Shown piece after piece: positions 1-7,200 of a DNA stretch of 7,554 bases. The stretch lies in assembly GCA_900550065.1 (NCBI GenBank), contig URQR01000100.1, positions 1 to 7,554 of the forward strand, given 5' to 3'. The stretch is from an uncultured Eubacteriales bacterium (GTDB lineage Bacteria; Bacillota; Clostridia; UBA1381; UMGS1253). Position 1 is the stretch's first letter. Each line of letters opens with the position of its first letter. The position numbers and the translations under genes are program-made. The notes under the pieces are model-generated. The model saw nothing but the letters and a program-made list of their open reading frames with translations. It ran no database searches and had not been told where the DNA came from.

Positions 1-412
1 CGCCAGCGGAAACGGAGCCAGCGCCGATTGCGGCGGCCGTCACCGTGGCCGTAGCGGGATCGGGCGGCGTGATGGTACCCTCTTTTGTTGTGAACGTTGC
101 GCTCGCCGTCACGCTCGTGCCGAACAGGTCTTTCACCGACTCGTCGAACGAAACCGTGTACGTTTTTCCGCCCGCCAGCACACCCGCGCCGAACGTAAGC
201 GTGAGCTTGTTCGGGTTCATTGCATCAAACGTAACCGCCGTGGGCGAGAACGTTGCCGTGCCGTCCGACACCTTTACCTTGTCCGCACCCGTCATCGTCG
301 TTGCGTCAAGGTCGAAGACCAGCTTCGCGCCGATTTCAGCGCCCGCCGGGTCAACGTCAGCCGTCTTGTCCAGCGTCAGCGCCTGTGCGTCAGCGTGCTG
401 CTGGTAGATTTT
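1..412 (-). other. GC-rich segment encoding a Big_5-type Ig-like domain
   Basis: By hand count positions 1-420 are about 63% G+C, whereas 421-720 are about 41%. The change falls where sandwich 4 ends (K1793, position 412) and a bacterial Ig-like domain begins. That domain (about 1800-1905) has the Big_5/SbsA-like pattern: P-x-G-A at the start, then F-S-P, then L-T-L-T-F, then G-K-T-Y-T-V and a closing A-T-F-T-T strand, followed by a proline linker. The frame stays continuous across the boundary. Big_5 domains are usually spacers in surface proteins. The sharp composition shift suggests this end of the gene has a different origin from the rest. Confidence 0.7.
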
Positions 413-3400
413 CACGTCGTCAAGATAAAGCTCGTTTTGTTTTGCACTCCATGCAGCCGGATTTCCAATGAAGGAAACATCAAGTTTTCCTTTTGTTAGG
501 TAATTTGTGCTGCTAAGGTCGATTGTTTTTGTTTCTATAACACCATTTCCGACCGGATTTCCGTCCGCGTCCGTGATACCACCCGTCAAAATAGTCTTTA
601 CACTGCACTGCGTCATATCCGTTGGATGCAAATACAAATATGTGTCAAACCGAATCCACTGTTTTTCCTTCCATTTTAAGGAATCATAAATATTTTTCGG
701 CTGACCCGGATAGGTGTCTTGCGTTGAAATATTATTTTTCATCGAGAGATGGAATAATGATAAAACATTATCTCCGCCGATGAACGCTTGCCCCTGCCTG
801 TCGCGAACAGCAAGCATAAAGTTTGGCCAGTCGTTAAAGCCTAAATATACCCTGCCGGAAATCACGAGTGGTTTTGTCGCGTCTACAGAGGTGTTGATAA
901 ACGGTGTCGTCTGACCGGCGTTCGACGATTGGAACGCAACGACCTTGTTGCCTGAGCCGTCTGCGGTTGAGTCGTCGATTACCTTAACGTAGCCGTAGTT
1001 CCCGCCGTTGCTTGCATGATCGAACTTCCCGAGATCGATGCTTCCGCCCGAAAAGTCTTCATATAAAAGATAATCTTTTTCATCATACTCCGGCGCTTCC
1101 GTAGCCGTAATATCACGGTATTGTGATTTTACAAGGCCTGCCTGTGCGTATACATAGTCGCTGCCCACTCCATCCGGTGTAAAGGTAAAGCTTGCGCCCG
1201 TTACCGGCTGTAATTCGCCGTTAAGATACCAACGAATTGTGGATACATCTATAGTATCTGTCGGAGTATACGCAACGCTGAAGTTTACCGGCTCAAGCGA
1301 GCCTGTTACTTGATTGAGATTGTTCGGCGTATTGATTGTTAAATCTTTTATACTGGTATCCTCTAAAGGAGTATCAATCTGGGATATTACAATATCGCCA
1401 TAGTTCGGGATTGCGTCGTACATAATATAATATTTGCCGTTTTCCTCTTGCACTGTAATGCTCTGTGTGCTGTCGTTTTGCACCACTTTTGCGTACGCCC
1501 ACGTAGCTGGTACTTCGCTCTTGAGTGTGAGCGGGTCGGAGAAATATTTTTTATCCAAATCGTGCGTTAAGGAAATCACGCGCGATGTCCTTGTTGCTGT
1601 ATCAATTAACGTGGAGGACTGCCGCTCGCGAATATACTTCATCGCTTCACCCATCGGTGCAACCCATATTTTTCCTTCCTCTTGCAGCTTGCCTGCATAC
1701 GCCATATGTGCCTGACCGATATTTGCCCGGATTGGGCGGTAGCCGCCGTCGCTGAGATAAGCGGGGTTACCATCATCGCCAATCCCTTCCCAGCAAACAG
1801 AATGCCACATCTCAACGAGCCACTTGTTTTCTGAAACTGCTTCGTCAAGCCAAGCGTTCATCGTTTCAACTGTTTCGCCATCGTACGGACGATCAATTTT
1901 CTGATAGTTTTCTACGCTTCCGACAACGCCTTGCACCTTAATGTCGAAGAAATCCTCCTCGGTCATTTCAAGGTTGTTGAGGCCGCGGTTGCCTGTGCGC
2001 ATACCATAGTAGCTCTCATAAATATACGGCAGCATTTTATCAGTCAAAAGGCCGTCGCCCGGGCAGTAGAGCAGTACATCTTGACCGGGGAACATCTTCC
2101 GCAGCGCAGCCTGCGAGCCCGGAATCTCACGCTCAAGGTTTGCGTGCATAATATCGACCTGATCTTTGCCCGGATGTGTGTACGAGTGGCTGACGATTTC
2201 AAGATTTTTATCCTTTTGCGTCATTTCGAGTGCAATCGGTCTGAAAATATTGTCGTCGCCCGTCATCCAGTTATAAATTGCAAGTGTTGTACCGCGTAAG
2301 TTATATTGTTCAAACCACGGACGGTAGTAGTCGCGTGTCGAAACGCCATAACCATCGTCCATCGTAATCGAATAGATTGCGTCTCTGCCGCCTTTTACCT
2401 TTAAAATTTCTGTGCTATACTCGAGCGTATTGCTGTATACAACTTGGACAGCAGGCGCGAGCAGGACTTTATCTGTTTCATTGTTGATTAGGCTTGCCTT
2501 TAGCGTAATGCCTTCTTCGTCCGTGACGGGAGAGACTAATGTAACTGTCAGCGTTTGCGCACCGGTTACAGTCTGCGCTGGTGTTGCCTTTGACTGCACC
2601 AATACGCCGTTTTTAAATTGCTCCAAAAGCAATACCATTTCACGTCCCTGCTGGGTATATACCTGCGCAGAAGCGCTCGCCGTGCCCGCGTAGAGCTGGG
2701 TCACCGGCTTACCGTTAATTTCAATCGATAGCTTTGCACGTAAATCTTTACCGATAGGGTAGTGCGTCATATGCCGCCCGTCCGGTGCAGTAGAAATCAG
2801 CGTCATACCCTCTGCTACCATCTGCGCGCCGCTGGCAGCTTCACCGTCTTCGTTTATAACATGAATTGTCGGCGTTGTGCCTACTGTTTTTGGCGTAAAG
2901 AGCGTAATCAGCTCGTTTACAGTTACGGTGCCATAACCGGAAATCGTGTTGTCTGCCTCGATAATATCTTTTTCCGAAGTGAGGGCGGACTGCATTGCGT
3001 TTACATCCAAAGCGTCAATGCTGTGAATCTGATACAGCGAAAAATTGTCCATCCAGACGTTGCGCGCACTGGTAGATGATGCCTCCACACTCAGCATAAC
3101 CTCTGCGAAATAGTCAAAGTTATTGAGCAAATTCATGGTAACTGGCTCATTAAATGCTTTCTCGCCGTTTACATAGAACTGCGCTTTTTTGGTTGTCATA
3201 TCGGCCGCTATCGTCATGCGGTACCATGTATTCGCTTTGTACAAGCCTGCGCTCTTGTTATCAAACGTAATTGTGCCGTCTGTATTTAAGTTAATAATAT
3301 TATTATAATTGCCCGTACCGCCGTTTTTGTCCGCAAAACGAACGACAAGCGCAGAGCGTGCGTCCGTGTTATCTGCTTTAAAGTCCCAAGTCATGACAAA

Positions 3401-5788
3401 TGCGTTGCTGCCAACATCCTTTTTTGTCATATTCTGACGGCGGATGCTGGTTTTTGAACCGCTTGCTGCGGGAAGGTAGCCGTGGAGCATATTGCTGTAA
3501 TCGTAATTAACGCCCTCAATGTATGCGCCGTCGTAGCCATAGTACAGATAACCGTTGTACTTTTGACCGTTTGTGAGCGTCTGCCCCACGAAACTATCAA
3601 AGTTTTCGTCGGCGTAAACATTGATAAGCTGATAGTCTTTTGCCTTACCGCCAAAGGTAACGCGGTAAACCATACCATCGTTTGCAGTTACGACAGCATC
3701 ATCCGCAACGGGCGTTTCGTCAATAATGAGTTGTCCCGTATGGCCGCCGTAGAGCCGGATTTTACTGTAAAATACGTTTGCGGGCGTACCAAGCGGTGCG
3801 CATATATATTCCTCTGTATTAGAAAACAGATAGTCTGCGCTTTCGATACCCAAAACGGTATCCATATAGGAAACTTGATATACGTCGTAGACATTGCCGC
3901 TTACCGATTTAAAAACGGTATAATTACCGGCTTCAACGTTACCGCTGACCGCTGTTGTGAGCGCTGCGTCGCTGTAAATGCCGGCAAGCTGTGCGTTCGT
4001 CAGAGACAATCCATTTGCAAAAGCGTCCTGCGCCGCTGCAGAGGAGATATAAATTTTTTTGTCCGTGTCGCTTACGATATAGTCGCTTTTACTTGCAATA
4101 CCCAATTGGTCAGTCGCCGGATTGTAGGCGCTGTTATACATTTTTAAATCGTCAAACGCGGCGCAAAAATCGTAGTCGCCCGCAGCGGAAGGCATGTTAA
4201 TCCACACCTTAAAACGTCTCAAAAAATCAATCGAATTCAGTCCGCCGACCGGCTCGTTGTCTGCTACATTCACGCCGTTGATATAGACGCTCCAGCGCGC
4301 CGTTTTAAGGTCAATCGTTGCTGCAACCTTATACCAGCGGTTGGGCTCCCACTTCATGCCCGTGTCTGCGCCGTTTACCTTGATTGCGCCGCTCGTTTCA
4401 AACGATGCCATAGTTTTCATGTAAGAAGCGTTGTTATTCATTGGCACCTGAATCGCGAGCGGTGCTGAAGCCGTTTTGAGCAATACCGGGATTTCAATGG
4501 TGACGATGTCCTCCGATACATCCTCCGGCGTGTAATAAATCAAGTTTAAATCCGTTTTGCCGCCGTTGTTTTCACCGCCCTGAAAGCCGTCTATATTAAG
4601 CACGAGGCTTTCGTCAGAGGCAGCGCGCCCGCCGAGCCCGCCGGCGGGCGAGAGCGTCGTTGTGCCGGAACCGGCAATGTTCGAGCCGAATTCAAGACCT
4701 GTTTCGCTTTTGAGCGTCGCCGCATCAGTGATTGTTTTACCGGTAAAATTTTCATCAAGATAGGACTGAAGCTGAAATACCGTCAGTTCATAATAGCTAT
4801 ATGTACCGTTCGTATGGTTGACACGCACGTATCCATTTGTTAGCGTATCCGCCATTGCTTCGCCAGTTGCGTTTACAACGCTGATGGAAGATGCATCGTT
4901 TGCAGTAAAGCCGGAGAGCAGCTCCGCCGCGGTTACTGTCCCGGGAACCTGTACCGTATGCGCGCTATTGTCAATGGTTATTGCTGCGTTTGTGTGTGCT
5001 AATGTCGTCGGTTTAATCTCCGGCGCGGTTTTTGATACACCGACATAGAAATTATCAATATAATTGTTCGTCAGCGGGAAAAACTTCTTACCATCTACTG
5101 TCTTTGCAGACATAGTCATGAACAGGCGGACAAAGTTCAATTTTTTCGGGCTTGAACCTACTTTGTCGGCGATGCTGACCTTCGATACTTTCTTTACACC
5201 GTTAATATAGACGTCAAGCGTATTGTCCTCTGTGTAAACAACAAAGTCAAAACGCACCCATTTATTGACAGGCAGATTAAAGTCTGTCGGCGTGCCGAGA
5301 ATTCTTACCTGTCCATTGCCGTTAATCGTTGTCATCATTTGTACGGATTTTCTTGTGTTTTCTGCGTTTTGCACGTCAAAGCGCATATCTTTCGCACCGT
5401 TTAAGCTGTCCGTCGCAAACTCAAACCCAAAGTGCAGAACATCGCCCTTTTCAAACGAATAGCCCGGCGCATCCGACGTATTCGTATTGTACTGAATATA
5501 GGGCATAATATCGCCGCCGGAAAGCGCGCCATTGTCCGACTCAGACGTGAGCGCGACAGCCGTGTCGCTGCTGTCCTTACCAAACAGGCCGTTTACGGGC
5601 TTTGTAGTAGTAACGCCTTCTACAATGCTGGCAAAAGACATTTGGTTGATTAATGCGTCTCCTGCATTAAACCCCGTAAAGGTTTCGGTTTTGCTCGTTT
5701 CCGCCGCAAAACTAACGGTGGGGAGCAGGCCTGCGCACATAGCGAGCGCTAATAGCAGGCACAATAGTTTTTTTGAATCGTATCTCAT
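1..5788 (-). CDS. Giant secreted multimodular polysaccharide deacetylase (NodB) protein with LamG-like modules, C-terminus outside window
   Basis: One open frame of 1929 codons with no stop, from ATG at 5788 to the left edge. GAGAGGAG lies 8 nt before the ATG. Residues 1-29 are a signal peptide (K6-K7, a hydrophobic run, then SFAA before E30), so the product is exported. Modules read from the translation: LamG/lectin-like beta-sandwich 1 (about 35-250), small Ig-like module (255-340), sandwich 2 (346-553), two small modules (556-641, 642-725), sandwich 3 (728-920), small module (925-1012), beta-rich linker (1013-1130), NodB deacetylase (1134-1384), beta-rich domain (1390-1470), Ig-like domain around W1520, sandwich 4 (1577-1795) and a Big_5-type Ig domain (1800-1905), then a PPDP linker. 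The sandwiches share a W-x-R/K strand (W177, W485, W855, W1711) and end in a D-N/D-hydrophobic strand; the first three also carry an ING/VNG turn. Likely role: binding and deacetylating a surface or environmental glycan. The substrate is unknown. Wall-anchoring domains, if any, lie beyond the window. Confidence 0.93.
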   Translation of the reverse strand, partial: MRYDSKKLLCLLLALAMCAGLLPTVSFAAETSKTETFTGFNAGDALINQMSFASIVEGVTTTKPVNGLFGKDSSDTAVALTSESDNGALSGGDIMPYIQYNTNTSDAPGYSFEKGDVLHFGFEFATDSLNGAKDMRFDVQNAENTRKSVQMMTTINGNGQVRILGTPTDFNLPVNKWVRFDFVVYTEDNTLDVYINGVKKVSKVSIADKVGSSPKKLNFVRLFMTMSAKTVDGKKFFPLTNNYIDNFYVGVSKTAPEIKPTTLAHTNAAITIDNSAHTVQVPGTVTAAELLSGFTANDASSISVVNATGEAMADTLTNGYVRVNHTNGTYSYYELTVFQLQSYLDENFTGKTITDAATLKSETGLEFGSNIAGSGTTTLSPAGGLGGRAASDESLVLNIDGFQGGENNGGKTDLNLIYYTPEDVSEDIVTIEIPVLLKTASAPLAIQVPMNNNASYMKTMASFETSGAIKVNGADTGMKWEPNRWYKVAATIDLKTARWSVYINGVNVADNEPVGGLNSIDFLRRFKVWINMPSAAGDYDFCAAFDDLKMYNSAYNPATDQLGIASKSDYIVSDTDKKIYISSAAAQDAFANGLSLTNAQLAGIYSDAALTTAVSGNVEAGNYTVFKSVSGNVYDVYQVSYMDTVLGIESADYLFSNTEEYICAPLGTPANVFYSKIRLYGGHTGQLIIDETPVADDAVVTANDGMVYRVTFGGKAKDYQLINVYADENFDSFVGQTLTNGQKYNGYLYYGYDGAYIEGVNYDYSNMLHGYLPAASGSKTSIRRQNMTKKDVGSNAFVMTWDFKADNTDARSALVVRFADKNGGTGNYNNIINLNTDGTITFDNKSAGLYKANTWYRMTIAADMTTKKAQFYVNGEKAFNEPVTMNLLNNFDYFAEVMLSVEASSTSARNVWMDNFSLYQIHSIDALDVNAMQSALTSEKDIIEADNTISGYGTVTVNELITLFTPKTVGTTPTIHVINEDGEAASGAQMVAEGMTLISTAPDGRHMTHYPIGKDLRAKLSIEINGKPVTQLYAGTASASAQVYTQQGREMVLLLEQFKNGVLVQSKATPAQTVTGAQTLTVTLVSPVTDEEGITLKASLINNETDKVLLAPAVQVVYSNTLEYSTEILKVKGGRDAIYSITMDDGYGVSTRDYYRPWFEQYNLRGTTLAIYNWMTGDDNIFRPIALEMTQKDKNLEIVSHSYTHPGKDQVDIMHANLEREIPGSQAALRKMFPGQDVLLYCPGDGLLTDKMLPYIYESYYGMRTGNRGLNNLEMTEEDFFDIKVQGVVGSVENYQKIDRPYDGETVETMNAWLDEAVSENKWLVEMWHSVCWEGIGDDGNPAYLSDGGYRPIRANIGQAHMAYAGKLQEEGKIWVAPMGEAMKYIRERQSSTLIDTATRTSRVISLTHDLDKKYFSDPLTLKSEVPATWAYAKVVQNDSTQSITVQEENGKYYIMYDAIPNYGDIVISQIDTPLEDTSIKDLTINTPNNLNQVTGSLEPVNFSVAYTPTDTIDVSTIRWYLNGELQPVTGASFTFTPDGVGSDYVYAQAGLVKSQYRDITATEAPEYDEKDYLLYEDFSGGSIDLGKFDHASNGGNYGYVKVIDDSTADGSGNKVVAFQSSNAGQTTPFINTSVDATKPLVISGRVYLGFNDWPNFMLAVRDRQGQAFIGGDNVLSLFHLSMKNNISTQDTYPGQPKNIYDSLKWKEKQWIRFDTYLYLHPTDMTQCSVKTILTGGITDADGNPVGNGVIETKTIDLSSTNYLTKGKLDVSFIGNPAAWSAKQNELYLDDVKIYQQHADAQALTLDKTADVDPAGAEIGAKLVFDLDATTMTGADKVKVSDGTATFSPTAVTFDAMNPNKLTLTFGAGVLAGGKTYTVSFDESVKDLFGTSVTASATFTTKEGTITPPDPATATVTAAAIGAGSVSAG
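1637..2389 (-). other. NodB / polysaccharide deacetylase catalytic domain within the giant protein
   Basis: Residues about 1134-1384 carry the carbohydrate esterase family 4 signature. Motif 1 is T-M-D-D-G at 1142-1146, where D1144 would be the catalytic base and D1145 a metal ligand. Motif 2 is S-H-S-Y-T-H-P, with the metal-binding pair H1201 and H1205. The motif 3 position reads Y-C-P-G-D-G (1241-1246), without the usual R-x-P-Y/F arginine and aromatic residue. The motif 5 histidine is probably H1329 in E-M-W-H-S-V. In this family the enzyme removes N- or O-acetyl groups from glycans using a divalent metal. The metal triad is intact, so activity is expected, but the altered motif 3 suggests an unusual substrate or subfamily. 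Module limits are estimated by eye. Confidence 0.88.
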
Positions 5789-5796
5789 AAATTATT

Positions 5797-5804
5797 CTCC
5801 TCTC
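5797..5804 (-). promoter_or_regulatory. Ribosome binding site of the giant secreted protein gene
   Basis: Read on the minus strand this is GAGAGGAG, ending 8 nt before the ATG at 5788-5786. It fixes the start directly ahead of a good signal peptide. Confidence 0.85.
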
Positions 5805-5838
5805 TTTGCTTGGTATGAGCAAACATTTTGTTGAGCTT

Positions 5839-5867
5839 ATTATATAGTTTCGACAGAATAATGTAAA
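5839..5867 (-). promoter_or_regulatory. Sigma-A promoter of the giant secreted protein gene
   Basis: On the minus strand TTTACA (5867-5862), a 17-nt spacer and TATAAT (5844-5839) match the vegetative consensus at 11 of 12 positions. The predicted transcript starts near 5832, giving a leader of about 43 nt. No LexA box lies in it. The nearest box is more than 100 bp upstream, so this promoter is probably independent of the divergent SOS promoter. Confidence 0.75.
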
Positions 5868-5966
5868 TATCAATTCATAATTGTGGTAAAAACAGATGAT
5901 TTTGCGTTCATATTTTGATACATAAATAAAAGAAGAAAAATAACAGAACAAATTTTTGTTTTTCTG

Positions 5967-5995
5967 TTGACAGAGAACCTATGTTCTGTTATAAT
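5967..5995 (+). promoter_or_regulatory. Consensus sigma-A promoter of the LysM/YneA-like gene
   Basis: TTGACA (5967-5972), a 17-nt spacer and TATAAT (5990-5995) are a perfect match to the vegetative consensus. Transcription should start near 6002. A promoter this strong normally needs a tight repressor, and the spacer contains a complete LexA box, with a second at the start site. The upstream stretch 5868-5966 is AT-rich, contains no gene, and could act as an UP element. Confidence 0.9.
5974..5987. promoter_or_regulatory. LexA (DinR) operator 1, inside the promoter spacer
   Basis: AGAACCTATGTTCT contains the Gram-positive LexA core GAAC-N4-GTTC (5975-5978 and 5983-5986). It fills the region between the -35 and -10 elements, so bound LexA would block RNA polymerase. 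This is the classic layout of an SOS promoter. No lexA gene is in the window, so the regulator is inferred from the site and the downstream gene. Confidence 0.87.
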
Positions 5996-6001
5996 CATAT
6001 C

Positions 6002-6015
6002 AGAACATAGGTTCT
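6002..6015. promoter_or_regulatory. LexA (DinR) operator 2, over the transcription start
   Basis: AGAACATAGGTTCT carries the core GAAC-N4-GTTC (6003-6006 and 6011-6014) and is the exact reverse complement of operator 1. The two centres are 28 bp apart. With one flanking base each, the sites form a perfect inverted repeat with 15-bp arms (5974-5988 and 6001-6015) around a 12-nt spacer containing the -10 box. Two sites suggest cooperative, tight repression. Confidence 0.87.
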
Positions 6016-6027
6016 AAAGTTTGCAAA

Positions 6028-6034
6028 AGAGGTG
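6028..6034 (+). promoter_or_regulatory. Ribosome binding site of the LysM/YneA-like gene
   Basis: AGAGGTG ends 8 nt before the ATG at 6043 and supports that start. Confidence 0.75.
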
Positions 6035-6042
6035 TTTAGAAT

Positions 6043-6351
6043 ATGTGCCATACAAAAAAGAGAATTGTTGTGAAAAATCGGTTTCGTTTTTTATTGTTTA
6101 TTATCCTTACCTCCGCATTGATAAGTGCGGCAGTTTTTGCTTTTATGCTGCCGGGGCGGACAAGCGCGGACATTAGCCATAAAACAGATACAGTTTATAT
6201 TGCGCCGGGGGATACGCTCTGGAGCATTGCTGATACATACACCGGCGGGAACGGCGACGTGCGGGAAATGGTGTATCGGATTAAAAAAATTAACAATCTG
6301 CCGTCGGCGGATTTGACGGTTGGACAAGCGATTGTTGTACCGCTGAATTAA
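6043..6351 (+). CDS. YneA-like SOS-induced cell-division inhibitor (membrane-anchored LysM protein)
   Basis: A 102-residue protein with a basic N-terminus (K5, K6, R7, K11, R13, R15), one hydrophobic segment at about 16-36, a short linker, and one LysM domain at about 50-100. The LysM shows the A-P-G-D-T-L-W-S-I-A signature at 54-63 and ends I-V-V-P-L-N. LysM domains bind the glycan strands of peptidoglycan; the anchor would place this one outside the membrane facing the wall. Size and layout match Bacillus subtilis YneA, which is induced by DNA damage and delays septation. The two LexA boxes in its promoter make this identification much stronger than the LysM alone. In Bacillus yneA lies divergent from lexA; here the divergent gene is the giant surface protein. 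It is monocistronic, with a terminator 30 nt after the stop. It could instead be another LysM envelope protein under SOS control. Confidence 0.82.
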   Translation: MCHTKKRIVVKNRFRFLLFIILTSALISAAVFAFMLPGRTSADISHKTDTVYIAPGDTLWSIADTYTGGNGDVREMVYRIKKINNLPSADLTVGQAIVVPLN

Positions 6352-6381
6352 TTTGCCTCTTTACTACCCTATATAAGTTTG

Positions 6382-6420
6382 AAAAGCCCGGACGCTGTAA
6401 AAAACAGTGTCTGGGCTTTT
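6382..6420. terminator. Bidirectional intrinsic terminator between convergent genes
   Basis: A 16-bp stem (6382-6397 with 6405-6420) with two G-U wobbles encloses a 7-nt A-rich loop. The outer four pairs are A-T, so RNA from either strand ends its stem in UUUU after a GC-rich core. It lies 30 nt past the stop of the LysM gene and 17 nt past the stop of nagB, so it can serve both. Confidence 0.88.
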
Positions 6421-6437
6421 CGCGTTTTATGTATTTA

Positions 6438-7145
6438 TTAGCCTTCGCCGTTTGCGTCTTCATCCACAATAACGGTGACATCGTTGTGGAGCTGCAAAAG
6501 CGACGCGGGGACATCTGTTGTAACTTCACCGGAGAACATTTTGCGTACAACTTCCGCTTTGTTTTTACCGCTCGCAAGAACAAGAATTTTTTTCGCGCGC
6601 ATAATTCCGCCGAGCCCAAGCGTCAGCGCACGGCGCGGAACGTCTTCCTTATTGGCAAAAAAGCGTGCGTTTGCCTCTATCGTAGACTCCGTGAGATCAA
6701 CCGCGTGTGTTCCGACAGAAAGCGCGTCCGCCGGCTCGTTAAAGCCGATATGACCGTTTACGCCGAGGCCGAGAAGCTGTAAATCAATTCCGCCGGCCTG
6801 CTCAATCGCTTCGTCGTAGCGGCGGCACTCTGCTTCTGCGTCGGACGCTTCACCATTGGGAATATCGGTGCTCTTCACCTGAATATGGTTAAACAGGTTA
6901 TCCTTCATAAAATAACAATAGCTTTGGTCGTTTTCTTTTGAAATCGGATAGTATTCGTCAAGGTTAAAAGAGGAAATGTTGGAAAAGTCGAGCGGCATTT
7001 CCCGCAGACATTTGTATAAACCAATCGGCGTCGAACCGGTGGCAAGTCCTAAAATACTGTCCGGCTTTGCTTTAATTTGTTCAGCGATGATATCAGCGCC
7101 ACACTTTGACAGTTCTTCATAGTTTTTACATACGATTTTTTTCAT
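6438..7145 (-). CDS. nagB: Glucosamine-6-phosphate deaminase NagB
   Basis: Converts glucosamine 6-phosphate to fructose 6-phosphate and ammonia in the cytoplasm, the step that takes amino sugars into glycolysis. The 235-residue product shows the family motifs in order: L-A-T-G-S-T-P-I-G-L-Y (34-44), the phosphate-binding region; N-L-D-E-Y-Y (61-66) with D63 matching the catalytic Asp72 of the E. coli enzyme; G-L-G-V-N-G-H-I-G-F-N-E-P (126-138) with H132 and E137 matching E. coli His143 and Glu148; A-L-T-L-G-L-G (173-179); S-G-K-N-K-A (192-197); and P-A-S-L-L-Q-L-H (213-220). N130 replaces the E. coli Asp141, as I recall for Firmicute enzymes. It is shorter than E. coli NagB (266) and close to B. 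subtilis NagB, so E. coli-type GlcNAc-6-P allostery is unlikely. GGAGG lies 7 nt before the ATG. Single-gene unit, with no nagA beside it in the window, divergent from an AraC-family regulator. Confidence 0.96.
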   Translation of the reverse strand: MKKIVCKNYEELSKCGADIIAEQIKAKPDSILGLATGSTPIGLYKCLREMPLDFSNISSFNLDEYYPISKENDQSYCYFMKDNLFNHIQVKSTDIPNGEASDAEAECRRYDEAIEQAGGIDLQLLGLGVNGHIGFNEPADALSVGTHAVDLTESTIEANARFFANKEDVPRRALTLGLGGIMRAKKILVLASGKNKAEVVRKMFSGEVTTDVPASLLQLHNDVTVIVDEDANGEG

Positions 7146-7152
7146 AGATAAA

Positions 7153-7157
7153 CCTCC
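7153..7157 (-). promoter_or_regulatory. Ribosome binding site of nagB
   Basis: GGAGG on the minus strand, 7 nt before the ATG at 7145. Confidence 0.88.
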
Positions 7158-7200
7158 AATTTAATAATATTTCGTGAAATAAACCAAAACGCATTTAAAA

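Noticed and set aside
45..407. A 120-codon plus-strand frame with a hydrophobic, low-complexity product
   Set aside because: It is the antisense shadow of the GC-rich Big_5 segment. Such open antisense frames are common in GC-rich coding sequence.
3482..4147. A 221-codon open frame on the plus strand opposite the giant gene
   Set aside because: It lies wholly antisense to a continuous frame with clear domain content, lacks a convincing ribosome binding site, and its translation shows no recognisable fold. It is a by-product of codon bias on the coding strand.
5732..5746. Possible lipoprotein signal (L-A-M-C at residues 15-18) in the giant protein
   Set aside because: The residue before the cysteine is methionine rather than Gly/Ala/Ser, and a normal signal peptidase I site (S-F-A-A) follows at 26-29.
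5942..5968. Imperfect inverted repeat (AACAGA/TCTGTT with inner ACAAA/TTTGT) upstream of the SOS promoter
   Set aside because: It is short, AT-rich and interrupted by a 3-nt bulge. It is not a LexA box and has no GC-rich stem for a terminator, so chance in AT-rich DNA explains it.
6429..6782. A plus-strand frame of 117 codons inside nagB
   Set aside because: It is fully antisense to nagB, whose catalytic motifs are all present, and it starts just after the terminator with no ribosome binding site.
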